This document shows, one piece after another, positions 1-6,685 of a stretch of DNA of 7,177 nt. Location: the NCBI GenBank assembly GCA_023263735.1, contig JALQUQ010000133.1, forward strand, positions 1 through 7,177, read 5' to 3'. Position 1 is the stretch's first letter. Every line of letters begins with the position of its first letter. Made by a program: the position numbers and the translations under genes. Origin of the DNA: Paracoccaceae bacterium. GTDB lineage: Bacteria > Pseudomonadota > Alphaproteobacteria > Rhodobacterales > Rhodobacteraceae. A model generated the notes under the pieces. It searched no databases. It saw only the letters and a program-made list of their open reading frames with translations, and had not been told where the DNA came from.

Positions 1-737
1 GTAATGTCGGCGTGCAGCACGGCGGCTTCGACCAGCGCCTTCATGATGGCCAGCGCGATCCAGCCTTGCCCGGCGGTGATGCCATCGGTCCATTGCGGCA
101 CCCGCACCAAGCTGACATAGGCCCCGCCCAATCCAGCCATCGCCCCCCCGAACAGAATGGCCAGAATGCGCACCAGCCGCACCTTGAACCCCAAAGCGTG
201 GGCGGCATCGTGGTTTTCCCCGACGGCCCGCAGGATCAACCCCAACCGCGATTGGCGCAACACCCACCACACCGCCCCGGTGATCACGACCGAACCATAG
301 ACCACCCAGTCATGGCCAAAGAGGACCTTGCCCAGAAACGGCAGATCGGCCAGCGGGCCAAGGGGAAGCGGCCCGGTCGCAGGGGGTTTGATCCCGACAT
401 AGCTTTGCCCGATCAGCGACGACAGGCCCAAGCCGAACATCGTCAGCGCCAGCCCCGTGGCCACCTGATTGGCCATGAAGAACTGGGTCAGCACCGCAAA
501 CACCAGGGAAAGCGCCATCCCCCCCGCCGCGCCCCCGGCAAAGCCCATCAACGGCGATCCCGTTTCAACGGCAAGGATAAAGCCACAGATGGCGCCGATG
601 ATCATCATCCCCTCGACCCCAAGGTTCAGAACACCCGCGCGTTCCACCACCAACTCGCCGATGGCCGCCAAGATGATCGGCACCGAAGCCACCATCAACG
701 CCGCAAGCAGATTTGCCGGATCAATGCCGCCGAACAT
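1..737 (-). CDS. ABC importer membrane permease 2 (BPD_transp_2 / YufQ-like), partial
   Basis: The first 245 codons of the second channel subunit; the gene leaves the window at the left edge. Hydrophobic segments fall at about residues 8-28, 42-57, 60-85, 90-110, 144-160 and 188-208. The family motif ERAGVLNLGVEGMMIIGA is at 32-49, and the cytoplasmic loop AVGENHDAAHALGFKV at 171-186 is the probable ATPase contact. GAMAGLGGAYVSLVRVPQW (198-216) and TAGQGWIALA (221-230) are also typical. The ATG at 737 overlaps the permease 1 stop by one base and has the best ribosome binding site in the window (GGGAGG, seven bases upstream). Relatives are about 300-325 residues, so 60-80 residues would be expected outside. 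After GWIALA the family normally continues with a VVFASW-like segment; here it reads IMKALVEAAVLHADI, which I do not recognise. The frame is open, so this may be divergence, a junction or an assembly fault. Confidence 0.88.
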   Translation of the reverse strand, partial: MFGGIDPANLLAALMVASVPIILAAIGELVVERAGVLNLGVEGMMIIGAICGFILAVETGSPLMGFAGGAAGGMALSLVFAVLTQFFMANQVATGLALTMFGLGLSSLIGQSYVGIKPPATGPLPLGPLADLPFLGKVLFGHDWVVYGSVVITGAVWWVLRQSRLGLILRAVGENHDAAHALGFKVRLVRILAILFGGAMAGLGGAYVSLVRVPQWTDGITAGQGWIALAIMKALVEAAVLHADI

Positions 738-1825
738 CAGCCAACCTCCCTTTGCGCGCCAAACCGGATGCGGAAGTTGGTCAAAAGATCAACCGCCAAC
801 AGGAAAAACAGCAGCATCCCCTGAAACGCCTGAATCGCGGCGGCGGGCAGACCCATCATCAACTGCGACAACTCGCCCCCGATATAGGTCAGCGCCATCA
901 ACAGCCCGGCCAAAAGAATGCCAACCGGGTTCAGTCGACCCAGAAACGCCACGATGATCGCGGTAAACCCATAGCCGACGTTGAAATCGATGCTGATCTG
1001 ACCGGCAGGCCCCGTGACTTCGAACAGACCCGCCAAACCGGCCAATGCCCCGGAAATCCCCATGCAAAGCCAGATCAGCCGTGCCGGGATCACGCCAGCA
1101 AAGCGCGCGGCGCGCGGGGCCTGCCCCGTCACCTTGACCTGAAATCCCAGAAGATGGCGCTGAAACAGGATCTGCGCCGCGATCACCGCCATAAAGGCCG
1201 CCACGACGCCCCAATGCATGCCCGTTCCCGAAATCAGCTCCGGATTGGCCGAAGAGACAAATTTCGCAAGGTTGCGACTGCCCGGAAACCCGCCCCCGTC
1301 CGGGTTGCGCATCAAACCAATCGCCATCGAGGCCAGAACATTCTGCGCAACGTAGACAAGCAGCAAGGAGACAAGGATCTCATTGGTATTGAACCGGGTT
1401 TTCAAGACCGCCGGGATCATGGCCCAAGCCCAACCCCCAAAGGCACCGGCCAAGATCATCGCCGGAAAGATCAGCCGATTTTCAAGGGGATAGAGGGCAA
1501 GGCCAACGCCCGCCCCACAAATCGCCCCCATGATATACTGCCCTTCGGCCCCGATGTTCCAGATCCCCGCCCGAAACCCCAACGACAAACCGACCGCAAT
1601 CAGGATCAACGGCCCCGCCTTGACCAAAAGTTGCGGGCGCGAGTAGCTGGCAAACTGTTCGTGGAACAACGGGTCCCAGAAAATCGTGCGGATGGCCTCG
1701 AACGGGTTCTTGCCCAATAGCGCAAACATCACCCCGCCCGCGATCATGGTCAGCACCACCGCAAGAACCGGCGTGCCATACTGCCAGAACCGGCTGGGCG
1801 ACGGTCTTTTTTCAAGCCTGATCAT
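737..1825 (-). CDS. ABC importer membrane permease 1 (BPD_transp_2 / YufP-like)
   Basis: A 362-residue inner-membrane permease of the branched-chain/BMP type (BPD_transp_2 superfamily, Bacillus YufP-like), one half of the importer channel. A short basic N-terminus (MIRLEKRPSPSRFWQ) precedes the first hydrophobic helix (about 18-38). A periplasmic-looking stretch (40-68) follows, then about eight or nine further hydrophobic segments to residue 355. Family hallmarks are FRAGIWNIGAEGQYIMGA (84-101) and GYGFTAIIVAFLGRLNP (294-310). The loop around KVTGQAPRAARFAGV (231-245) is the likely contact with the ATPase. I chose the ATG at 1825, preceded by a GGGG run four bases upstream. The frame is also open to a TTG at 1879, but those 18 extra codons would come from two inverted repeats. 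The gap to the ATPase stop is 78 bp, the only real spacer in the operon. The stop and the permease 2 start share one base (TGATG). Confidence 0.92.
   Translation of the reverse strand: MIRLEKRPSPSRFWQYGTPVLAVVLTMIAGGVMFALLGKNPFEAIRTIFWDPLFHEQFASYSRPQLLVKAGPLILIAVGLSLGFRAGIWNIGAEGQYIMGAICGAGVGLALYPLENRLIFPAMILAGAFGGWAWAMIPAVLKTRFNTNEILVSLLLVYVAQNVLASMAIGLMRNPDGGGFPGSRNLAKFVSSANPELISGTGMHWGVVAAFMAVIAAQILFQRHLLGFQVKVTGQAPRAARFAGVIPARLIWLCMGISGALAGLAGLFEVTGPAGQISIDFNVGYGFTAIIVAFLGRLNPVGILLAGLLMALTYIGGELSQLMMGLPAAAIQAFQGMLLFFLLAVDLLTNFRIRFGAQREVG
745..750 (-). promoter_or_regulatory. Ribosome binding site of permease 2
   Basis: GGGAGG on the minus strand, seven bases before the ATG at 737, is the closest match to a consensus Shine-Dalgarno sequence in the window. 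It lies inside the last codons of permease 1 and supports the TGATG-overlapping start rather than a later in-frame ATG. Confidence 0.8.
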
Positions 1826-1829
1826 TGAA

Positions 1830-1833
1830 CCCC
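1830..1833 (-). promoter_or_regulatory. Probable ribosome binding site of permease 1
   Basis: A GGGG run four bases before the ATG at 1825; a second G5 run at 1837-1841 is a less well spaced alternative. Neither is a strong consensus. Together with the hairpin-derived nature of the upstream codons, they favour the ATG at 1825 over the TTG at 1879. Confidence 0.45.
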
Positions 1834-1840
1834 AGTCCCC

Positions 1841-1864
1841 CAAAATCCTTTGAAAAGGATTTTG
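1841..1864 (-). repeat. Perfect inverted repeat B (RNA hairpin) before permease 1
   Basis: Two 11-base arms, CAAAATCCTTT and AAAGGATTTTG, are complementary without mismatch around a two-base centre; in RNA the stem would be 10 bp with a four-base loop. It abuts inverted repeat A with no base between, and ends 15 bases before the ATG of permease 1, right beside the G-rich ribosome-site region. On the minus strand it is followed by GGGGACTGGGG and not by T residues, which argues against rho-independent termination. It could shape ribosome access to permease 1 or mark an RNA-processing point; that is inference. Confidence 0.87.
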
Positions 1865-1887
1865 CAATTTTCTTTCCAAGAAAATTG
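1865..1887 (-). repeat. Perfect inverted repeat A (RNA hairpin) after the ATPase gene
   Basis: Two 10-base arms, CAATTTTCTT and AAGAAAATTG, pair perfectly around a three-base loop. The element lies in the 78-bp gap, 16 bp past the ATPase stop in the direction of transcription. It is AT-rich in a GC-rich locus. It is not followed by a T-run on either strand but directly by inverted repeat B, so it does not look like an ordinary intrinsic terminator. A role in transcript stability or processing, or membership of a dispersed palindromic repeat family, is inferred. Confidence 0.85.
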
Positions 1888-1903
1888 GCGCGATCCCGTG
1901 CCG

Positions 1904-3433
1904 TCAATGTGCATGATGCGCGACCTCCATCCCGTGGGCGCCGCCCATCATCAGGCCGATTTCCCGAATGGTCAGGCCCTTGACCGGCCGCACAGGCGAC
2001 AGGCGACCTTCGTTCAGGGCGGCAAAATCATCCGCGATTTCCAGCAACTCATCCAGATCCTGACTGATGAACACGACCGCGGCGCCATTGGCCGCGCGAT
2101 CAAGGATCGCCTGGCGAATGGCCGCCGCCGCGGCGGCATCGACACCCCAGGTGGGCTGGTTGATCACGATGACCCCGGGATTTTGCAGCAGTTCTCGCCC
2201 AACGACGAATTTCTGCAGGGTGCCGCCCGACAGGCTGCGGGCGGCCACATCTGTGCCCGGGGTGCGCACGTCAAAGGATGCGATGATCTCTTCGGCAAAG
2301 CTGCGGGTCTTTGCCCAATCGATGAAGCCGTTTTTCGCCAAACCCTTGCGCACCTGTCCCGACAAGAGTGCGTTTTCCACCAAGGACATATCCGGCACTG
2401 CGGCATGGCCCAACCGCTCTTCGGGTGCGCTGACCAGCCCCTTGGCCCGGCGGGCATTGGGGCCCATCTGGCCCAGATCAACCCCCTCCAGCGAAACCGT
2501 GCCCGGTGCCGTGCGCAGCTCGCCCGACAGGGCCAAGAGCAATTCGTCCTGACCGTTCCCCGCGACGCCTGCCACCCCCAGAACCTGCCCTTCGGCCACT
2601 GTGAAGGTGATATCCTTGAGGCTGGTGCCAAAGGGGATGGGCGAGGCGACGCTCAGGCCCTTGACCTCTAGAACGGGCTTGCCCTTGGGCCCCTCTTTTC
2701 GGGCCGGAGGGGTCAGGGTTGCCCCCACCATCAGCTCGGCCATTTCGCGGGCGGTGCTTTCGCGGGGGATGCAGCTTGCCACCACCTTGCCCCGCCGCAA
2801 GATCGTCGCGGCATCGCAAAGGGCGCGGATTTCTTCCAGCTTGTGGCTGATGTACAGGATCGACGTGCCCTCGGCCGCCAGTTGTCGCAGAGTGCGGAAC
2901 AGGATTTCCACCTCTTGCGGGGTCAAAACGCTGGTCGGCTCGTCCATGATCAACAGCTTTGGGTCCTGCAACAGACAGCGGATGATTTCGACCCGCTGCC
3001 GTTCGCCCGCCGACAGATCGCCCACGGTCCGCGATGGATCAAGCGGCAGGCCGTATTCGGTCGAGACCTCCTTGATCCGGCTGGCCAAGGTTTTCATCGG
3101 GGGGGGATTTTCCATCCCAAGGGCCACGTTTTCGGCAACGTTCAGCGCGTCAAACAGGCTGAAGTGCTGAAACACCATCGCAACCCCGGCAAGCCGCGCC
3201 GCCCGTGGCTCTTCGGGCGCAAAGGCGCGGCCCATGAATTCCATCCGCCCCTGATCGGGTTTGACCAAACCATAGATCATCTTGACCAAGGTCGATTTGC
3301 CCGCCCCATTCTCGCCCAGCAAGGCGTGAATTTCGCCCTGACCGATGCGGAGCGACACGTCGCTGTTGGCGACGACCCCGGGGTAGGCTTTGGTGATCGA
3401 GGACAGTTTCAGCAGTTCGCCGCGGTCTGTCAT
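1904..3433 (-). CDS. ABC importer ATPase, two fused nucleotide-binding domains (BMP-type nucleoside/purine uptake family)
   Basis: A 509-residue ATPase with two ABC domains in one chain, as in sugar (RbsA/MglA) and BMP-type nucleoside importers (Bacillus YufO-like). Domain 1 has a complete site: Walker A GENGAGKST (40-48), Q-loop Gln89, signature LSAGERQR (140-147), Walker B LLIMDEP (160-166) and H-loop His197. Domain 2 (about 255-495) is degenerate: GVAGNGQDE (289-297) lacks the Walker A lysine, the signature LSGGTLQK (401-408) is intact, Walker B reads VIVINQPTWGVD (421-432) with Gln426 where the catalytic Glu is expected, and the H-loop position is Gln458. This asymmetry is usual for the family. 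The ATG at 3433 overlaps the xdhC stop (ATGA) and follows an AGGGGGG run about 7 bases upstream. Coupling to xdhC and the two permeases after it suggest purine or purine-nucleoside import; the substrate is inferred from context. The C-terminus is His-rich (VAHHAH). An eight-C run encodes Pro110-Pro112. Confidence 0.92.
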   Translation of the reverse strand: MTDRGELLKLSSITKAYPGVVANSDVSLRIGQGEIHALLGENGAGKSTLVKMIYGLVKPDQGRMEFMGRAFAPEEPRAARLAGVAMVFQHFSLFDALNVAENVALGMENPPPMKTLASRIKEVSTEYGLPLDPSRTVGDLSAGERQRVEIIRCLLQDPKLLIMDEPTSVLTPQEVEILFRTLRQLAAEGTSILYISHKLEEIRALCDAATILRRGKVVASCIPRESTAREMAELMVGATLTPPARKEGPKGKPVLEVKGLSVASPIPFGTSLKDITFTVAEGQVLGVAGVAGNGQDELLLALSGELRTAPGTVSLEGVDLGQMGPNARRAKGLVSAPEERLGHAAVPDMSLVENALLSGQVRKGLAKNGFIDWAKTRSFAEEIIASFDVRTPGTDVAARSLSGGTLQKFVVGRELLQNPGVIVINQPTWGVDAAAAAAIRQAILDRAANGAAVVFISQDLDELLEIADDFAALNEGRLSPVRPVKGLTIREIGLMMGGAHGMEVAHHAH

Positions 3434-4380
3434 TGGCTGCCCCCCTGAGCGACGGCTATTTTTTGTGCAATTGGTTGCTTGATTAATAACCGTGCCGCAA
3501 CCGAGATGGCAATTGCCTGCGGATGTTTTCCCAAGGCGGGATCGCCAATCGGGCAGGTTATCCGATTAATTTCTGAGCGTTGATGGCCAAGTGCCGCCAG
3601 ACGGGACTGAAATCGCGCCCATTTCGTCGCCGAACCGATCAGACCGCAATCGACGAATCCGTGCGGCAACAGGCGATGGCACAGTTCCAGATCCAGCGCA
3701 TGGGAAAAGGTCACGATCAGGTGCCGCGCCGTCTTGGGCGACCGGGCCACCAGATCGGCCGGGTTCTTGGCGGTCAAGACATCGACCCCCTGCGGAATAT
3801 CGCTCGGAAATCTGTCAGCCCCGGTGTCGATCCAGGTCAGGGCAAGATCGGGAAGCGGGGACAGGACCGACACCATGGCCCGCCCGACATGACCCGCCCC
3901 CCAGATCCAGACCGGCTGGCGCGGCGGGGTCAGCGGTTCGATGATCCAGCCCTGCACCACCTCGAACCGCAGCGGCGTTTGCCCGTTGCGAGCCTGTCGC
4001 AGGCGGTTGGCCACCTTCAGCGGCATGTCGGGCCCGGCCCCCGGCATTGGCCGGGCCAACTGGCCCTTGGCCGCGCCCAGACGGGCATGGTCCCAGATTT
4101 CGGTCAACAGCGTCACCGCACCGCCGCAACATTGCCCGATCGACGGGCCAAGCGCGATCTTGTCCAGACGGTCCCCCTGACCCAAGGCCAGCCGCGCCCG
4201 GGCAATCGCCTCGTGCTCCAACGTCCCCCCGCCAATGGTGCCAGATTGCCCATTGCCCCAAACCAGCATCGACACCCCGATATCACGCGGCGTCGACCCG
4301 GCCTGCGCCGTGATCACAATCCGCGCAACACGGCCGTGCAGATCGACGGCGGCCCCCAAAGTCGCCAGATCAAGGCTCAT
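3430..4380 (-). CDS. xdhC: Xanthine dehydrogenase accessory protein XdhC (Moco insertion chaperone)
   Basis: A 316-residue cytoplasmic chaperone. In R. capsulatus, XdhC binds molybdenum cofactor, supports its sulfuration and delivers it to XdhB; it is not part of the mature enzyme. An N-terminal XdhC/CoxI domain (about 8-90) shows GSTPRD (28-33), GTIGGGTLEHEA (47-58) and the cysteine motif GQCCGG (82-87). A linker leads to a Rossmann-like C-terminal domain (about 155-300) with GAGHVG (161-166), TFSHALDLEL (224-233) and GLIGSATKWARF (246-257). The frame is open 86 codons further upstream, but that stretch lies inside xdhB and reads as proline/arginine-rich shadow sequence. The ATG at 4380 gives the normal XdhC N-terminus, follows a six-G run three bases away, and overlaps the end of xdhB by 11 bp. 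Its TGA shares ATGA with the next gene. The last 40 or so codons are unusually AT-rich for this locus. Confidence 0.95.
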   Translation of the reverse strand: MSLDLATLGAAVDLHGRVARIVITAQAGSTPRDIGVSMLVWGNGQSGTIGGGTLEHEAIARARLALGQGDRLDKIALGPSIGQCCGGAVTLLTEIWDHARLGAAKGQLARPMPGAGPDMPLKVANRLRQARNGQTPLRFEVVQGWIIEPLTPPRQPVWIWGAGHVGRAMVSVLSPLPDLALTWIDTGADRFPSDIPQGVDVLTAKNPADLVARSPKTARHLIVTFSHALDLELCHRLLPHGFVDCGLIGSATKWARFQSRLAALGHQRSEINRITCPIGDPALGKHPQAIAISVAARLLIKQPIAQKIAVAQGGSQ

Positions 4381-6685
4381 TTGCCCCCCGCACGCGGGTG
4401 ACGGCCGCCAAGACGCGTTCGGGCGTGGCGGGGGCATCCAGATCGGGATAGGCGGCCCCGCAGGCGGAAACCGCATCGGACAAGGCCAGAAAAGCCGAAA
4501 TCCCCAGCATAAAGGGCGGCTCGCCCACGGCCTTTGACTTGCCCACGCTGTTTTCGCGGTTGGGTTTGCCCCACAGGGCCACGTTGAAAACCTTTGGCGC
4601 GTCGGAACAGGCCGGAATCTTATAGGTGCTGGGGGCATGCGTCGTCAGCCGCCCCTGATCGTTCCACACCAATTCCTCGGTCGTGAGCCACCCCACCCCC
4701 TGCACATAGGCCCCTTCGACCTGCCCGATATCCAAGGCTGGGTTCAAACTGGTGCCGGTGTCGTGCAAGAGATCGGCGCGAAGCACCTTGTATTCGCCGG
4801 TCAAGGTATCGATGACGACCTCGGTCACCGCCGCACCATAGGCAAAATAATAGAACGGGCGGCCCCGGCCGGCCTTGCGATCCCATGACAGTTTGGGGGT
4901 GGCGTAAAACCCGGTCGATGACAGCGAGACCCGCGCCTCATAGGCCCATTGCGCCACTTTGGCAAAGGGATAGGCCTCGCCCGCCACGCGGACCATACCA
5001 TCGGCAAACCGCACGGATTCGGGATAGACCTGATGCTTGCCCGCGATGAATTCGGCCATGCGGTGGCGGATCGTCTCGCAGGCCGTCTGCGCCGCCATCC
5101 CGTTCAGATCCGCCCCGGATGAGGCCGCCGTGGCCGAGGTGTTGGGCACCTTGGCTGTATCGGTCGCCGTGATCTTGACGACCGAGGCATCGACCCCAAA
5201 CACACCCGCCGCGACCTGCGCCACCTTTTGAAACAGGCCCTGCCCCATTTCGGTGCCGCCATGGTTCAGATGGATCGACCCATCCTGATAGACATGGACC
5301 AGCGCCCCCGCCTGATTGAGATGGGTCAGCGTGAACGAGATGCCGAACTTGACCGGCGTCAGGGCAAGACCCCGCTTCAGGATCGGGTTGGCCGCATTCC
5401 ACGCCTGCACCTTGGCCCGACGCTCGGCATAAGACGAGGTCTCGACCAGCCGGTCCACGATGGCATCGGCAATGAAATCTTCGACCGGCATGTGATAGGG
5501 GGTGGTCTGCGTGATCTGGCGCGAGCCTTCGGTGCCGGGGCCAAGACCACGATAGAAATTCAGCCGCCGCACCTGCAACGGATCGCGCCCCAGATGGTGG
5601 GCCACATGGTCCAGAACGCGTTCGATCCCCAACATCCCCTGCGGCCCGCCAAAGCCGCGAAAGGCGGTTGCGCTTTGGGTGTTGGTTTTCAGACGATGAC
5701 TTTCGATCCGCACATGGGCCAGATTATAGCAATTGTCGGCATGCAGCATGGCGCGATCAGACACCGCCAACGACAGATCCTGCGCCCAGCCACAGCGGAT
5801 CAGATGGGTGAAATCGACCGCCGAAATCCGGCCGTTGTCATCAAATCCGACACGATAGGTGACCCGCAGATCATGCCGCTTGCCCGTGATCATCATGTCG
5901 TCATCGCGGTCATAGCGCATCTTTGCCGGGCGCCCGGTTCGCGTTGCCACGATGGCGCAAGCGATGGCCAAGGCGTTGCCCTGACTTTCCTTGCCGCCAA
6001 AGCCGCCGCCCATGCGCCGCACCTCGACCCGCACGGCATTCATCGGCACATGCAGGGCATGGGCCACCTTGTGCTGAATTTCGGTCGGGTGCTGCGTCGA
6101 CGAATGGATCAGCACATCCCCGCCTTCTTGCGGCAGGCAGGCCGCGACCTGCCCCTCGAGGTAGAAATGTTCTTGGCCGCCAATCTCGAACGATCCGTCC
6201 AGAACATGGGGGGCCTCGGCCATGGCGCGGGTTGGGTCGCCCTTTTGCCAGATCACCGGACCCTGCTCGAACCGGCTGTTCGCGGCCAAAGCCTGATCAA
6301 CGGTCAACAGTGCCGGAAGGGGGGCATAGTCGATCCGGCCCAGACGCGCGGCCTTGCGGGCCGCCAGATGCGAGGTCGCTGCCACCAGAAACACCGGCTG
6401 ACCCAGATAATGCACGCGCCCCGTGGCCAAAAGCGGCTCATCCTGCGCCGAGGGGCTGCAATCGGGCATCGGATCGAAATCGGCCGCCGACCAGACGCCA
6501 ATCACACCCGGCGCGGCGCGCACGGCCTCAAGATCCATCGAGGTGATGTCGCCATGCGCAAGGGTCGACAGACCAAACGCCAGATGCACCGCATTGGCCG
6601 GCAGGGGAATGTCATCGACATAGCGCGCCTGCCCCGTCACATGCAGCGGCGCGGCATCATGGGGGAGCGGATGGCCTGCGGTCAT
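4370..6685 (-). CDS. xdhB: Xanthine dehydrogenase large (molybdopterin-binding) subunit
   Basis: A 771-residue molybdenum-cofactor subunit that hydroxylates hypoxanthine to xanthine and xanthine to urate. Its length is close to R. capsulatus XdhB (777). The N-terminal a/b hammerhead domain spans about residues 15-125 and the Moco-binding region follows to the C-terminus. Motifs include GGGFGGKE (226-233), [11 protein letters not shown] (340-350), HGGTEMGQG (475-483) and KAVGEPPF (718-725). From recalled R. capsulatus/bovine alignments the active-site residues are all present: Gln198, Glu233 and Arg311 (bovine Glu802 and Arg880), Phe345 and Phe451 (the aromatic sandwich), and catalytic Glu722 (bovine Glu1261). 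The Glu233/Arg311 pair points to a purine-oxidising enzyme rather than an aldehyde oxidase. The ATG at 6685 overlaps the xdhA stop, with a G-rich ribosome-site-like stretch about 8-12 bases upstream. The gene runs 11 bp into xdhC. No frameshift or missing residue was seen. Confidence 0.97.
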   Translation of the reverse strand: MTAGHPLPHDAAPLHVTGQARYVDDIPLPANAVHLAFGLSTLAHGDITSMDLEAVRAAPGVIGVWSAADFDPMPDCSPSAQDEPLLATGRVHYLGQPVFLVAATSHLAARKAARLGRIDYAPLPALLTVDQALAANSRFEQGPVIWQKGDPTRAMAEAPHVLDGSFEIGGQEHFYLEGQVAACLPQEGGDVLIHSSTQHPTEIQHKVAHALHVPMNAVRVEVRRMGGGFGGKESQGNALAIACAIVATRTGRPAKMRYDRDDDMMITGKRHDLRVTYRVGFDDNGRISAVDFTHLIRCGWAQDLSLAVSDRAMLHADNCYNLAHVRIESHRLKTNTQSATAFRGFGGPQGMLGIERVLDHVAHHLGRDPLQVRRLNFYRGLGPGTEGSRQITQTTPYHMPVEDFIADAIVDRLVETSSYAERRAKVQAWNAANPILKRGLALTPVKFGISFTLTHLNQAGALVHVYQDGSIHLNHGGTEMGQGLFQKVAQVAAGVFGVDASVVKITATDTAKVPNTSATAASSGADLNGMAAQTACETIRHRMAEFIAGKHQVYPESVRFADGMVRVAGEAYPFAKVAQWAYEARVSLSSTGFYATPKLSWDRKAGRGRPFYYFAYGAAVTEVVIDTLTGEYKVLRADLLHDTGTSLNPALDIGQVEGAYVQGVGWLTTEELVWNDQGRLTTHAPSTYKIPACSDAPKVFNVALWGKPNRENSVGKSKAVGEPPFMLGISAFLALSDAVSACGAAYPDLDAPATPERVLAAVTRVRGANEP

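Noticed and set aside
713..1720. Plus-strand open frame of 335 codons opposite permease 1
   Set aside because: Low-complexity Arg/Gln/His/Asp-rich translation lying over a clearly recognised membrane permease; a mirror frame. The plus-strand frames at 12-824, 1850-2671 and 3580-4401 are rejected for the same reason.
1826..1879. Longer permease 1 starting at TTG 1879 (18 extra residues)
   Set aside because: The extra codons are read out of the two inverted repeats, there is no good ribosome site before the TTG, and the ATG at 1825 gives a normal family N-terminus.
1841..1887. Rho-independent terminator between ATPase and permease 1
   Set aside because: The stems are AT-rich and followed by G-rich or GC-mixed sequence on both strands, with no T-run. 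Termination here would also separate the importer subunits.
3434..3520. Sigma-70-like promoter for the transporter genes inside the end of xdhC
   Set aside because: TTGCGG and TATTAA-like hexamers exist, but no pair has both acceptable matches and 16-18 bp spacing. The region is kept only as a compositional finding.
4381..4638. Longer XdhC starting at 4638 (86 extra residues)
   Set aside because: The extension is fully inside xdhB, is Pro/Arg/Trp-rich without XdhC character, and would require an overlap of over 260 bp. The ATG at 4380 matches the family.
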